Below, one piece after another: positions 34,958 through 46,700 of a stretch of DNA of 64,000 nt (positions within the stretch are counted from its first letter, which is position 1; each line of letters opens with the position of its first letter). The notes beneath the pieces are model-generated. The model saw only the letters and a list, made by a program, of their open reading frames with translations. It was not told the origin of the DNA and ran no database searches. Where the stretch lies: the NCBI GenBank assembly GCA_001600055.1, contig BCIV01000014.1, positions 62,001 through 126,000 on the forward strand, given 5' to 3'. This stretch comes from Filobasidium wieringae. Taxonomy: Eukaryota > Basidiomycota > Tremellomycetes > Filobasidiales > Filobasidiaceae. Made by a program: the position numbers and the translations under genes.

Positions 34958-37956
34958 TCAGCTCGACGATCCGACGAAATAGTTGTAATTGTACGTTTGA
35001 GGGGTGGTGGTGTAAGAGAAAGAACCGGTGCTATCGTAGCTGACCACATCCTCTCCGCCTCTAGTGATCTTGACGGTAACAGCTCCAGGCTGCATGCCCA
35101 ATTTGATCTTGTTCAGACCTTGCTGGACGGTGTACTTTTCGCTGTTCGATCCGGATGTCAAAGTGACCACGGCGGTCGATTTGGCAAAGACGAGGGCGTA
35201 AACGTTATCGTCCGTATCCTCCCACCTGGTGGGTTTCGCCATCGAGTCGGCCGAAGCGGTAGCATCCTTAGGATGAGGTCTAGCCCACCAAATCACCTTG
35301 TCCTCCTCTACACTGGGGTAAGCACCGGTCTTGAACGCCTCGGAGTAATAAGCGGTGACGTCCAAAAGAGCCTCGTGATCGAACCCATCCACCCAGACAT
35401 TCGACCCACTGGGAAGAGCCCCGGCGATAGGTCCGATGTAAGAGGATTCACCGTAATCGTTCCAAGTCAAGATCTCCGTAAACTTGACCCGATCACGCAT
35501 GGCGATGACCTGTTCCCACCTTCGAGCATAGAGGAAATCGTCCGATCGGTAGATCCAATTCTTGTTCCATCCGTTGGGAGGGAAGTGGGTGAAAAAGTAA
35601 GGAGAAATCGCTGGCATGTATTCTTTAGAACCGAGAGAGGTCATGTAGTGTTCATCACTCGACGTGTCCAAAGCTTGATCACCGGTAGGCCATCCGGAGT
35701 TCCAGTTGAGTTCTCCATCCATCCAAGCATCCCCTGCGAACGTAGCGGGATCACTGAAGACGGAAGGAACGAAGAAGATCTGAGTCCCTACCAAAGAGAG
35801 GGCGGATTTGAACATCGAGTTCCATCCGTCCGCTACACTCTGCATTCCGAATTGACAACTCTCCCCAGAGAAAGTCGAGACCAAGACCTGTCCATCGTGT
35901 TTAGCCTGAGCGGAGCTGTACGAGAAGGCAGTGACCAGTGCAACAAGGGTAGCAGCATCCGCTGCGTTCCCACATTGTAAACTAGTCATATCGAGACTCA
36001 AAAACATCGAGAACCCTCCGGCCTCTTCAGCCGCCTTGTAGGCGTCCGCAACACGTGCGGGTTGCCACCAATCGATCCCCATGTTCAGAGCGAACCCGTC
36101 GATTCCCGCCGCTTTGGCTTTGGAAATATCAGACGCCCAGTCGGACTTTTGATAGGGATAGGTGTTTCCCACCATATGGTGAGCGTAGACGTTGTGAGCG
36201 TCGGAAGAACGTGGGATGTTGGTGGATACCGTTTCGACCTGACCAGTCGCGCTTGAGTCAGAGGTGGCTTTGGTACTGCTTGGTACGATGCTGGAGGAAG
36301 AGGCGATGGGGGCGGAGGTGGGGGAGACGGCGGAAGCCGAAGAGGGAGAGGCGATGACGGCCGAGGTAGAAGCAGCTACGCCTGCGGAAGAAAGGACGGT
36401 GGTAGAAGCAGGAGCACTCCCACTGGAAGTCTTTCCCGTGACCAAAAAGTTCCCAGTAGGGATCGAACTGGTCGCGGTACTCTCGCAATCAGCAGCGCTG
36501 ACCAATTCATAGATATCCATCCTGAAGTTATCCCCACAAGTCTCACTCGAGTTCCCAGCGCAAGGCATGGTGCATTCGGAATCGGCAGCGAACTTGACAG
36601 AGCTGGCCAAAGAGTTTCCACAGTAGCATTCTTGACCCCATTCGACTCCAGCGTAAACGTAACCGGCGTCTTCACACATGATCAAACACTTGTCGACGGT
36701 GAGATCGGTTTGGTACCAGAAGTGGATTTCGTTGAGGATTCGGTTGTCCAAATCAGCATCGATACCACATCCAAGCGAGTACCATTCAGAATCATCAGTT
36801 CCGTCAGTGTAGACCGGGGCGGTGACGGTGGAAGTCGCAGCAAAAGAGGTAGCGGTGGCAGTCATCGAGACGTTGCCGGTAGCGACGCCAGTGAGACTGG
36901 CAGTAGCGCTCTCAGTGTAGGTCGCGTTAGGTACGAAGGTCGCATTAGGTGCAAAGGTCGCGTTGGGAGCAAAGGTGGAGACGATCGTGGCAGTCCCATC
37001 GGTGTAGGTAACAACCTGAGTAGGGAAGACGGTCGCGTTTCCGGTAGCAGTAGCGTTGGGAGCCAAAGTCGAGACGATGGTAGCGGTCCCGTCAGTGTAA
37101 GTCACGACCTGAGTGGGCAACGAGGCGTTTCCAGTAAAAGTAGCGTTGGGAGCAAGAGTCGATACGATCGTCGCGGTTCCATCGGTATAGGTAACTACCT
37201 GAGTTGGAACGGCAGTGATGCTGGCAGTAGCGCTCTCGGTGACGGACGCGGTAGGGTCGGAAGTGGTGGTCCCGTTGAAAGAGTACAAGGACAACCTCCA
37301 GCTGTTTCCACAGGACTGAGAAGCGTCACCTGCACAAGGCATAGAACAATCGTCCGCAGACATGATCGTTCCACCACTTCCAGAGAAAGCGTTCGCACAG
37401 TAGCACTATAGTCATAACCCCGAATGAGTTTCCCAAATTCGTAACGTCAATCGGAAATAGCAAAGGCTCACCTCGTTGCTGTATTCGGTTCCGGAAAACT
37501 TGTAACCCATCTGTCCACAGATACTGGAACAAACGGCAACGCTCGTCTGGTCGGAAGAGAATCCGAATCCTTGGAGAAGTCGCTCCCCGCTGGACTCTTC
37601 GACACAACCGTAGAATGACCAACCGTTGGGCAGTTTGGCGGGTAAAGCACGCTTAGACTTGGCTATGGAAAGGGGTGGAGCGGTCTACACGAATCAGAGT
37701 ATCAGCACGAAGCGAGGTTGGAAGGGTTCCTTGAGATACTCACCAATCCGTGCTCCTCTCCGTAATAAGCCTGAGTAGGCTCGGGAGACTTCATTCCCAA
37801 CCAAGACTTGAGGGCACGCCTGTGCGATCCAAGCTTTCCAGCGAGATAAGGAGGAGCATGTCGGCCTGGAGGAGCAGCGACGACGATGTCGAGGGAAGAG
37901 ATGGAGAGGAGGACGAGGAAAAGAGAAAAGATGGAGATAGTGTTGGTGGAAGACAT
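34958..37956 (-). CDS. secreted WSC-domain glycoside hydrolase family 71 alpha-1,3-glucanase
   Basis: Exons 37744..37956, 37472..37684 and 34958..37405 give 957 residues. Residues 1-28 are a signal peptide (SIFSLFLVLLSISSLDIVVA), perhaps followed by a propeptide. WSC domain 1 (about 90-190) and WSC domain 2 (about 340-430) show the Cys pattern C-YCAN...CSMPCAGDASQSCG and C-YCGN...CTMPCAGNSSETCG. Between them are three near-identical Thr-rich repeats with Asn-Ala-Thr sites; after WSC2 comes a Ser/Thr-rich linker. The GH71 domain (about 550-960) has VYAHHMVGNTYPY, GIDGFALNMGID, FLSLDMTSLQ and EILTWNDYGESSYIGP. GH71 enzymes cut alpha-1,3-glucan in fungal cell walls, so a role in wall or septum remodelling is likely. 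WSC modules probably bind wall glycans. Confidence 0.93.
36955..37207 (-). repeat. three tandem repeats inside the GH71 gene
   Basis: Three copies of a unit of roughly 30 residues, each with TQVVTYTDGTATIVST followed by an APNAT-type glycosylation-site stretch, lie at about 37130-37207, 37040-37117 and 36955-37025. DNA copies differ mainly at third codon positions. A likely site of copy-number change between strains. Confidence 0.85.
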
Positions 37957-39027
37957 TTTTTCTAAGTGCTTCTAGGTGGTGATTATGTATTCCCGATTAA
38001 GACTATCCTTGACGACCAGCGTCGATGATTATGCTTTCAACTCGATCTAGAGTGAAGTGGTGTAGCCGTGAGGGCAAGTTGGAGAGAACGAAACCGAAAA
38101 AAGTCCAAAGTCTGACGATGTGAAGAATCAATCTTCAGCGCAGAGGTGGATAGGTGTGTGAGCAAAGTCTAAAGAGAAAGTGTTGAAGAGTAAGAGGGGA
38201 GGTGTCGATCTCGGAATGCAAGAGAAATGACCGTCGAGGCTTTATCAATGATGCAAGACTGCTCAGCGGTCTTGGTAGAGAGAAAGTCGGGCAGTAGAGG
38301 GGGCGAGAGGGCGAGATGAATCGGTGGGACCTGCGCTTGCCAAGTCGAGCAGGGTTGACTGAGCATGTGTCGATGTGATAGCGTCGTTGTTATGACTGAG
38401 AGGGCTGGTCGGCGAAAGTTAGCACGGTTTCGCAGAGCAAAGGCAAAAGACGCGCGATGGCTCAACAAAGTTCTATCCCCCGGGTGACGCCCGCGAATGT
38501 TCCTCGCGGCGATCGCCCTTCGATCCGGAGTTACGTTACCGGAAGAGGCAGAAATATGCCGACACCCGCGTTCAAATGGCTGTTTTGGCTTCCCTCACAG
38601 CCAGCCAGCCAGACTCTCCCTCCTTCTTTGTTCGATCGCAAGCTGGAAATCGGACTGGACTAGGGAGATGATCGTCAGGGGCAAGACTGGACTTGTATGC
38701 TCCAGCTGTTTGTCACTGGAAAGCAAGTCTAGTGCGACATTGCGGCAAGTGGAGCTGCTGATTCCTATCGCGTCTCATCGTAGTGCGGTAGCTGACTGGT
38801 AGATCATCCCTGAGCCATTCGCTCAAACTCTGCGCGAATTCGACCGGAACCGGAAAAGGGCGAATCAGGCATCTTGAAGGACGGAAAGATGGCTGATTTG
38901 TTATATTTGTGACATCATGTTGTTTGCAACTCTACGTCGATCAACCTTCTACGTCACATACGCACAGCCCTCGCTATTTTCTCGAATTCCGTAGTTTGCC
39001 CTTGGCTCTTGGCTATGGACAAGGTTA
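37957..39027. other. intergenic: GH71 promoter and 3' flank of the LigD-type gene
   Basis: About 1.07 kb with no supported exon. Upstream of the GH71 start the DNA carries GA-rich tracts. Nothing else recognised. Confidence 0.45.
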
Positions 39028-40807
39028 TTATTGTTGTTGAAGCATTTCCAAATTACCTTCATCGATTGGCGCCGCTTGTTCATCGGGCCGGGGTACCCAG
39101 TAATATGGGCCAGCTCTAGTCACCTCCTCCAACAGCCGTCCAGTCTTGACGCTCTTCATCGCATCCTCTGGATAAACATGAGGCTCAGTGATCCCATGGC
39201 CGAGTTTGATGATCCACTGTTTCTTCGGGTTACCTCTAGAATCGTATGTCGCATCTGTCTGGAATATCGTAAACGAATGATTCGTGAACTATCGAGAGCA
39301 TCGTCAATCAACAAAACACTGTGTCCCACCCGTAAGGACGAAGTCTTACTTTCCGACCGTTCCTGTAGCATAAAACATGACCACTTAGTTCTCCTCCATA
39401 TAGGTTGAGTTTCAGAGAAGGCAAAACTCACCTCAATACGAGCTTGATGTACCGTGATGTTTTCCCCCTCTTCAATCTCCCATACAAAGCATGCCTCAAC
39501 TTATCCTCCTCAAACTTTCCTGTCCTGTCCAAGCATCGCGCTCTATCAGTCCTTCATTCGATGATCGTAGTGACGAGGAAACTTACTCGTCTGATTCCCC
39601 GTAATTGCTATCGGGACTGTTCTCGCGATCGATTATATGGGATCCGATATAATACTCGCAGATATCCAACAGGACTGAAGCGTGGTCGAAGCCTCAGTGT
39701 GAGATCGCTCATCTTGTTTGACTGGACTCACGTGTTCCGCATCGTGTACCGTTCTTGAATACTGCAAGAAAGGTCTCAACGACGATCTAAGAATTGCAAC
39801 GGATGGCGAGCTGACCTCTTCCATCGCTACCTGTTCCACAAACACCATCAGCATGACGAGACTCGACAGCCTGGAGATTCGATACTCACCTTCATGTACA
39901 CTATAACTAATAGGATGACTACGCCATCGATACACGATGCATCAGTCCAGATCCATCTGCCCCACCTAGACTCGCTCATCGCTTTTCACTCACATAGGAG
40001 TCTGAACGGCATAATGCCAAGAACCCGGTGCAAGCTTGAACAACCCTTTAGGAATCGCCCAGCAAAAAGTCCCCCCGTCGATCTGTAATCGGAGATCATA
40101 ATGATACGCTACCCTCCTTCCTCCTCAGCATCCAAGTATGTCCGGGGTAAGAAGAGGTCGTGTATTACTGACCAGTAGCTTGGTGTTCCTGGACGCAGAC
40201 GAAATTGCGTTTCTTCAAGGGGGGGAACCGTCTTACAAGCTCCTCATCGAATCCCCAAGGCCCGGCAGGTTTCTTAGCAGGGTCCGGTAGTCCCAGTAAT
40301 TCTCGGGGGGTGTGAAAGTAAGCCTGACCTGCGGGAGCTTTTTCTCGAGAGATGAGATCTTGGAGAGTCGCCCTAAGGGTCTGGGCGTTCGTAGGGAGAG
40401 GTGAATTGGCGGGGGATCGGAGTGGACGTGACGGGATTCGGGATGAGGATGCGATGGGTTGATAGATTGTTTCTGGGAAGAGATGGGTCCATGGAGGGTT
40501 GAGAGATGCGGGAGGCAATGGGACTTCCTTTGGGTTGTCCGGGTTGGTTACGACTGAGGGTTCGGTCAATTGCCTGTCCTGTGCTACCTCAGGATTGTCA
40601 ACTCCAGCAGTGTTTACAACATTATTATGCTCTTCGTCCCGGATAGACGGGTCAAAAGTCTAAGAGACGACCTGATCTAAGAAAGGTGTCCCATCAACGC
40701 AACCACACATCATAGCTCACTTCACTTCCGATCTCCCATGAACACTTGATACCTCCTCGTTCTCGTCTCCTTTCAGCAAGTTGATCAGCGAGATGCAACG
40801 CAAGCAT
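39028..40807 (-). CDS. DNA ligase D-type 3'-phosphoesterase (LigD PE) domain protein
   Basis: Ten exons: 40721..40807, 40173..40659, 39994..40108, 39890..39918, 39816..39830, 39732..39761, 39587..39674, 39432..39524, 39350..39362 and 39028..39258, giving 395 residues. The N-terminal 170 residues are Pro-rich and poorly conserved. The PE domain follows: NFVCVQEHQATAYHYDLRLQ, GGTFCWAIPKG, HPISYSVHEG, GTLLLLDICEYYI, KTSRYIKLVLRNGRK and KQWIIKLGHG. These match the bacterial LigD order (QEHxA...HYDFRLE, WAVPKGP, HPLDYxxFEG, WLLIKHRD), including the metal/catalytic His and Asp positions. No ligase or polymerase domain is present. The bacterial domain trims 3' ends during break repair; a repair role here is inferred. 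The 13 and 15 nt exons are needed to keep the frame. First-exon ATG moderately certain. Confidence 0.85.
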
Positions 40808-41434
40808 GCTTGGACTCTGTCCTGGATCTCGAGGAAAGACGATAGTAGTGGATCAAGAAAACGCCGTAGCCTGAATCAAGACAACGATCAAAGGTAACCA
40901 AATGTAAATAAATCGTCATACCCATACAGTAAGCCCGCAAGACAGGGGGGAAAAAGAAACGACTGGCGACTAGCTTTACTACATATATCCCATCCGAATC
41001 AAAGCGCTCGACCTTTCAAGAAAAAGAATCTCTCTTCCCTGTCCACTTGTTCAGCGGTGATCGAACACGTAGTAGTTCCGGACGCAGTCGACCAAAGATC
41101 GACCTGATTTTCTGAGATCTACCGGCAGAAGGAGGACCGTAAGATGGTCCGAAGCGCAAAAGAGGCCAAGGACGGGGGGTTTCTCCTTACAATAAGGCGT
41201 CTGTATACAATTTGAAGAGAAAAGGAGATTTCCAGGTGAAAGGGAGAGCGTTCATGGCGAAACATGTTCAGAGCTTTATGTCCCTCGTTCCCTCAGTCAA
41301 CGATCGACCAGCCATAGAAAAGTAAAAAGCGCGAGTTCAAGCGCAGTACAAGCAGATCCATTCCGTACAAAAAAGGGGTATCATTCACCAGTCCAGTCCA
41401 GTCCACAACATCCTCATACCGTCTCTCCTCTCAC
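40808..41434. other. intergenic, no gene supported
   Basis: About 630 bp between the LigD-type gene start and the SNX4 stop, both on the minus strand. Presumably the LigD promoter and the SNX4 3' UTR. Confidence 0.45.
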
Positions 41435-43363
41435 TTACACATCCACTCTGATCCGCTTGAGTACGGGAACCACAGCGTCCCAATCCTCAATCGACTGCAG
41501 CGGCGTGAACGAATGGAACGAAATCAGCCTTCTGCGCGCGGGACCACCACCCCGCATTGCCTTGTACTTACCTTTCGATAAAACTCGATCTGAGCATCAG
41601 CATAGGATCCCATCATCTCCTTCATCTCCTGTTGCTTTGAGAGTTCAAAGATGTTGTGTTCCTTGATGATCTCGTCGTTGAACTCGGTGGTGGTCTCGTG
41701 AGCGGTAGTGACGGCTTCTTGTAACTGATCGCGACTCGTATAAATCAGGATCTCAATGTTCCCTTTGACTCACTCAACAACCGAACCAATCCACTCACCT
41801 CCTTGATCTTACCATCCATCTTCCTAATCCTCTCCCTCCTCGTATGAATATCATCAGTCCCTCTCAACTTATCCACCTGATCCCTCAGATAAGTCGTCAA
41901 CCCCACCGGAGCGCTCGTATGTCCGTTATTAAGGGCAGCCATCCGATCCCTCTCCCCGACCACGGCGGAGAGGTACGCCGAGAGTTCCTCGAAATCGAGT
42001 TGTTTCTGATCGCGGGATTTTATTATGGATTTGTGCGCTTGGGAGTAGGAGACGAGCCCGTGGATCCGAGTGAGGAAGGGATCGATGGCGGTATTATCCT
42101 AAACACCTCGTAAGGAGGGGGGGAGGGGTCAATCGTCAAAGCGTTCAACAGGGTAGAGGGAAAGAGAACCGGAGACCAACCAGATCCTTCAACAATCCAG
42201 AGAAATCCAACATCCGCTCCGCAAACCTATTCAACGGCTCGGTAATCCCGCTCTCCAAATACCCTAGACCCTGGTAAGAAGCGGCCAGATCGACATAATC
42301 CCCTGCCAGATCTTCCGTCCTCCCCCTCTCCTTCCCCATCAACCTCTCCACGCTCAACATCCCTTCCTCGAATTTATCGATCCCTTCTTTCATCTCCAAA
42401 AACCTCTCGTCCGGTTTCCTCACTTTCGTAAAGGCATTGACGAGGGAGTCGGAGAGGTTGTCCAGGAGCGAAGGCGGGGTTTCGGGGAGAGGGGCGTTCA
42501 GGTGTTTATGCATTTCTACCGTCTGCAGGCAAAAGTCGAAGGTCAGTCATTGAACGTTTTTCGTCTGGAAGGATGATCGGGACTTGCCCATTGAGGGGAG
42601 GAGAGGAAATCCTTGACCAAAGGTGAACGGGAGAGGATGGGATGACGAGCTATCCGGCTCATGAATTGTTGTAACCTGTATCCCAGAAAGATCAGAACCA
42701 GCTATAAACCCTCCTCATCGAGTTTAAATGAAACATACTCTACCCGTCGATGTTCAATAAACTCCGACCCGAATCGATCCCCCTTGATATACTCTACGCA
42801 AACCAGAACCAATCAGTCCCCTCAACCTCGTCTCAAATCACAAACTAGTCCGACTCACCCATCCGATGTTTACCTGCCATAGGAGGAACCACCGCGGCTG
42901 GAAATAGCTTGGACAGGTGGTTCTGGAGGAAGACGAAATCGGTGAATCGATGTCGGACTATATAAGGTTGGTTGGCCGCTTGAACGGGGAACCCGGGGAT
43001 ATTGGTCTACATCCAAATGGACCGTCAGTATACTCACAGTGGCCGGATACGAAAGAAGAACATGCTACCCACCCTGGTCCGAACGGCATAACTGATATAC
43101 ACCTCTTTGGTACCTTCCATCTCCTTACTAGGTTCTCCCACGTCGACCGTCATATACCTCCCAGCCCAACTAGGCACGGTCCCCTCGCCCTCGCGTTGAG
43201 CATGTTTGAGAGCTTCAGGTCGAGTCTCCGCTTCCACTACGGAAGGTGGGTCGGCAGAGGTGAGGGTGTGGAGGGTAGAATGAGGGTGCTCGGCTTGAGA
43301 GGGTTTGTTATCCCAGCTGATCGAGGTGAACCCGTCGTCTAGTGGATCCGTTGGGGATGACAT
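41435..43363 (-). CDS. SNX4: sorting nexin SNX4 / ATG24 (PX-BAR)
   Basis: Exons 43073..43363, 42874..43006, 42739..42793, 42588..42675, 42181..42522, 41799..42098, 41572..41724 and 41435..41494 give 473 residues. The N-terminal 60 residues are disordered. The PX domain (about 65-190) has YIVRHRFTDFVFLQNHL (the RHRF arginine contacts PI3P), the VVPPMAGK loop and IARHPILSRSPLVKDFL. The BAR-type coiled region runs from about 200 to the end (KHLNAP, KVRKPDERFLEMKEGID, SQAHKSIIKSRDQKQLDFEE) and ends YRKAIEDWDAVVPVLKRIRV, typical of SNX4/Atg24. The protein retrieves cargo from endosomes and supports selective autophagy. The intron 42523..42587 starts with GCAAGT (GC-AG type). Confidence 0.93.
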
Positions 43364-43756
43364 GGCTATGGGTGGGAGAGAGAGTGTGTGTAGGTAGGTA
43401 GTTGGGCGAATGTTTGGATGTGATGAGGCAGTTGAAACGCTGTCAAGAGCGCCAGAGCATATGAGATGTCGACCTTGAATCGCGGTTGATTCCCCACATT
43501 CAAATCACGTAATTTCCGCAAATGACCGATTCATCATCATCCAACTCCTCTCCCTTCTCTTACACTTTGCACTTGATCCTCAACGACCCATCCTATTCGT
43601 TACTTGTATCTTTACTAACAAACTACAAACGTTCCTTGAAAACAACATTAAAACCCATCGAGCCTCGCAGATCAAGAGGTAGAGAGAGCATCACGAAGGT
43701 CGGAAAGCCTATATCGAACGATGAAGATCAGATTAAACGTTCCTCACCTCGACCGG
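43364..43756. other. SNX4 promoter and 3' flank of the BBC1-type gene
   Basis: About 390 bp. A 98-codon plus-strand frame (43522..43818) starts here and runs antisense into the last exon of the next gene; it is not accepted as a gene. Confidence 0.45.
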
Positions 43757-46700
43757 TCACGAATAACTCACTCGAACAAGCCCACTCTGCAGATCATCCA
43801 GCCTATAAGTCTCGCTAGTAGGATGCTAACAACATCCGAAACGAGAAGATCGTATCAGTCTCCCCCCACGTCGCCATGACAGGCGAATCCAATCAACAAG
43901 ACTCACCCCGCGTTCGACCTGCCAAACCTTACACTTCGTCTTCCTCTGTTCGACCTCGTAACAAATCCCAAACATGGGTTCCTGGACCGACCCGACCTGT
44001 TGAGTGTAAGAGACGAGTCCCTTCTTTCCCCTGAACTTTGCATCGTGCAGGACAATCACGTCCCCAATCCTGATATCATCGTAACGTTGAGATTGAGTGG
44101 TACCTTCTTGTTCCCAAATCAAAGCCCCGAACCCGTTGTTCGCGTCAAGCCCCGCATCGGCCATCGCAGCCCATACGAAAGCTCGGGAAGATCCGTCCTA
44201 AGACAACACCTCTTCCATCAGCTCCATTCCCCCAACCACCCTCAACAAGCTCCTCAACCCCGAAAACTCACCCCTATAGTCTGCCTCTTCCCCGACTCTG
44301 CCAACTTCGAGGCGGCCCGATAAACCTTGGTCCCGTACGTACTAGCGGCCCGTTGAAGCTCATTAAACCCCGGTCTTCCACCCTGCATACTAGTCCTTCT
44401 ATCCACCGTGGGAGAGACAGGGGTGTTACTTGTCGATCGACGTGACGAGATCGAGATCCTCGAAGCACGGGAATCGGATCGTTGATGACCCCCTACTGGA
44501 CGGGTCGGTTCGGTAGGACGAGGAGGAGGGGGTGGACCAAGTTCATCATCGTCTTCCCTTACTTCTTCGGTACTTGTGAGAAGCACGGGCTCAGAGGAGA
44601 AACCTTCTGTTTCTGGTAAGAGTGGGATGGGAGGTGCCAGGCCTGTGGATCCGATATGTGTTGGCATGGAGATGGGAGAAGTGATCGATCCCGAAGTCGC
44701 GGATCGCTCGAGCATCGGAGAACTGGGTGCGAGGTTCCGAGGAGTTTGAGGTGGAGACATCAAGACGCTCATCCTAGCAGGGGGAGGAGGGGGAACATCG
44801 TCCTCATCCTCCTCATCCTCCTCATCCTCCACCCGTCCCTGGGAAGGAATCTCCACTTCCTGAGCCTGCTCAGGCTGTAGATTTCGCTCGTCAACCACAG
44901 GAACTTCCACCTGAGCAGGTTCATCGAGCCCAGGTGACCCAGGCTCCACACTCCTATTGAACATGTTGAACCCGCCCAATCGTCCTCCAGCTTGTAACCG
45001 GGCCAGGGTAGCCCTTCTACGCGCAGCAGCAGCGTCCTCCGATTCGTCCTCCGCAACCTGTTCTTGCTCAGGCTCGATCACAGCTTGCATAGGCGTACCA
45101 GGAGTCTCTCGAATAGGCGATCGTGGGGTTTGTGGTATATCCTCACCCACAGGTGATTGCAAGTTAGACCCACTTGAATCTTGTCTCCTATGGAAACCCC
45201 CGATCGGTGCTCCGCCAAGTTTGATCCCCCCTAGCTTGGCCATACGAGCTGCGATGGTCTGTCGTCGAGTCGATTCTTCATCCGCTGCGGAGGGCGGCTG
45301 CATGATCGGTTCTTGGACGAGAGTCGAGGCCGGGCCACTCGAGGTGACTATGTTGTTATCCACGGGAGGCATAGTGTCTTGTCGCCTAGGAGGAGGAGCT
45401 GGAGCATCGTCGTCGTCTTCTTCCATAGGTGGCCGAGGTAGAGGTACCCTAGGTGATCGAGGCTCCATCACACTGGGTTCTTCCGAGACCTCCTGGGTAG
45501 GCCGAGGAGGCATAGGTCGAGGACCAGAAGGTTTGTCCGCGGGTCGATCGAGCCGGGGTGGAGGAGGGGGAGCTTCATCGTCCTCGTCATCTTCTTCTTG
45601 CTCATACTGTGCTTCTTCCGCTTCGTGCTCGTGCTTCAGTTCGATCTCATCCTTCGGTAGGCCCAATCCCGCAAACGTATTGCTGACAGGAGAAACGACG
45701 TGTTCTACTTTTCTATCCGAAGGTACTTCTGCTGCAGGCGAGTGCAATGGAGCGAACGCAACAGGACTTCGGGGGCTAGCAACCTCCTCTTCTTCAGGTT
45801 GAGCGGGAATGCCTTCCTCGACATCCAGTCGGGAGGGTTGTGCATGGATTTGACCACTCTTGGCCTGTCGCAAAAGATCGTCCTCATCATCATCCTCTTC
45901 TTCCTCTTCATCACTCCCAAACCCTGCGCCTGCGGGGATAGGAGGAGGAGGCAGCCTCTCAACTCGACCGACAGGTTCTTGAGTGATAGCCTCACTAGGA
46001 ATACCTCTGAATCCTGCATCGGCTCCCCCTTCTGCGCCGACTAGAGCAGGACCTCCAGCGTGTCTCGCGGGATCGTCCCCGGCCGCGTCCAATTCATCCT
46101 GTACTTCCCTCTGCTGAGTTTCCTGCTGAACTTGGGCAGGTGGAGAGGCTAACGCAATCCCCGCTGCTTCCGCGCCCTTTACACCGTCATTACCGCTTCC
46201 AAGATCCTCATCGATCGCGATCTGTCCGTCGTTTGTCGAATCCTGCCTAGCCTGATCGGCGACCATACCTGGCGCAGCAGGGGTCTCTGTAGCAAGCTGA
46301 CCTCCTTCAGTCTTAGGAGTAGTCTCTTCAGGTTGAAGAGAGCCGGATCGAGAAGGCCCAGTAGAGGTCGCTCCGCCTCGTCGACCGGGTCTAGCTGCTC
46401 TTCGGGGGATCGAAGGCATGGCGATTCCTCCACCAGGAGCAACCGGTTCAGATGTCGAAGTAGCAGGCCCCGATACAGTCGCTGCTTCAGGCGCAGGGGG
46501 TTGAATAGCAACGTCCGGCAATGCCGCGGGAGTATCTTCAGCTTGAGACACGACCGGTTCAGAATCCACGCTCTTCTGCTTGGTCGCACCAGGTTTGGGC
46601 CCGACAACGGGAGGAGGACCTCCGAACAGTCCTCTTCCTCCCAACCTTGCCATTCTGGCCGCAATAGCCGCTCTCCTCTCTTTCTCCTTTGTATCTTCAT

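Noticed and set aside
34943..35980. 345-codon plus-strand ORF
   Set aside because: Mirror frame of the GH71 coding sequence on the minus strand. Composition is artificial and there is no domain.
36632..37411. 259-codon plus-strand ORF
   Set aside because: Shadow of the WSC/repeat region of the GH71 gene; its repeats simply mirror the real ones.
39031..39408. 125-codon plus-strand ORF at the LigD 3' end
   Set aside because: Antisense to exons and introns of the LigD-type gene, which matches a known domain.
43522..43818. 98-codon plus-strand ORF between SNX4 and the BBC1-type gene
   Set aside because: It runs antisense through the last BBC1 exon (43757..43825), which is well supported by its conserved C-terminus. 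No domain or intron supports the plus ORF.
44957..45802. 281-codon plus-strand ORF rich in Ser/Gly
   Set aside because: Antisense to the long disordered BBC1 exon; explained by its codon bias.
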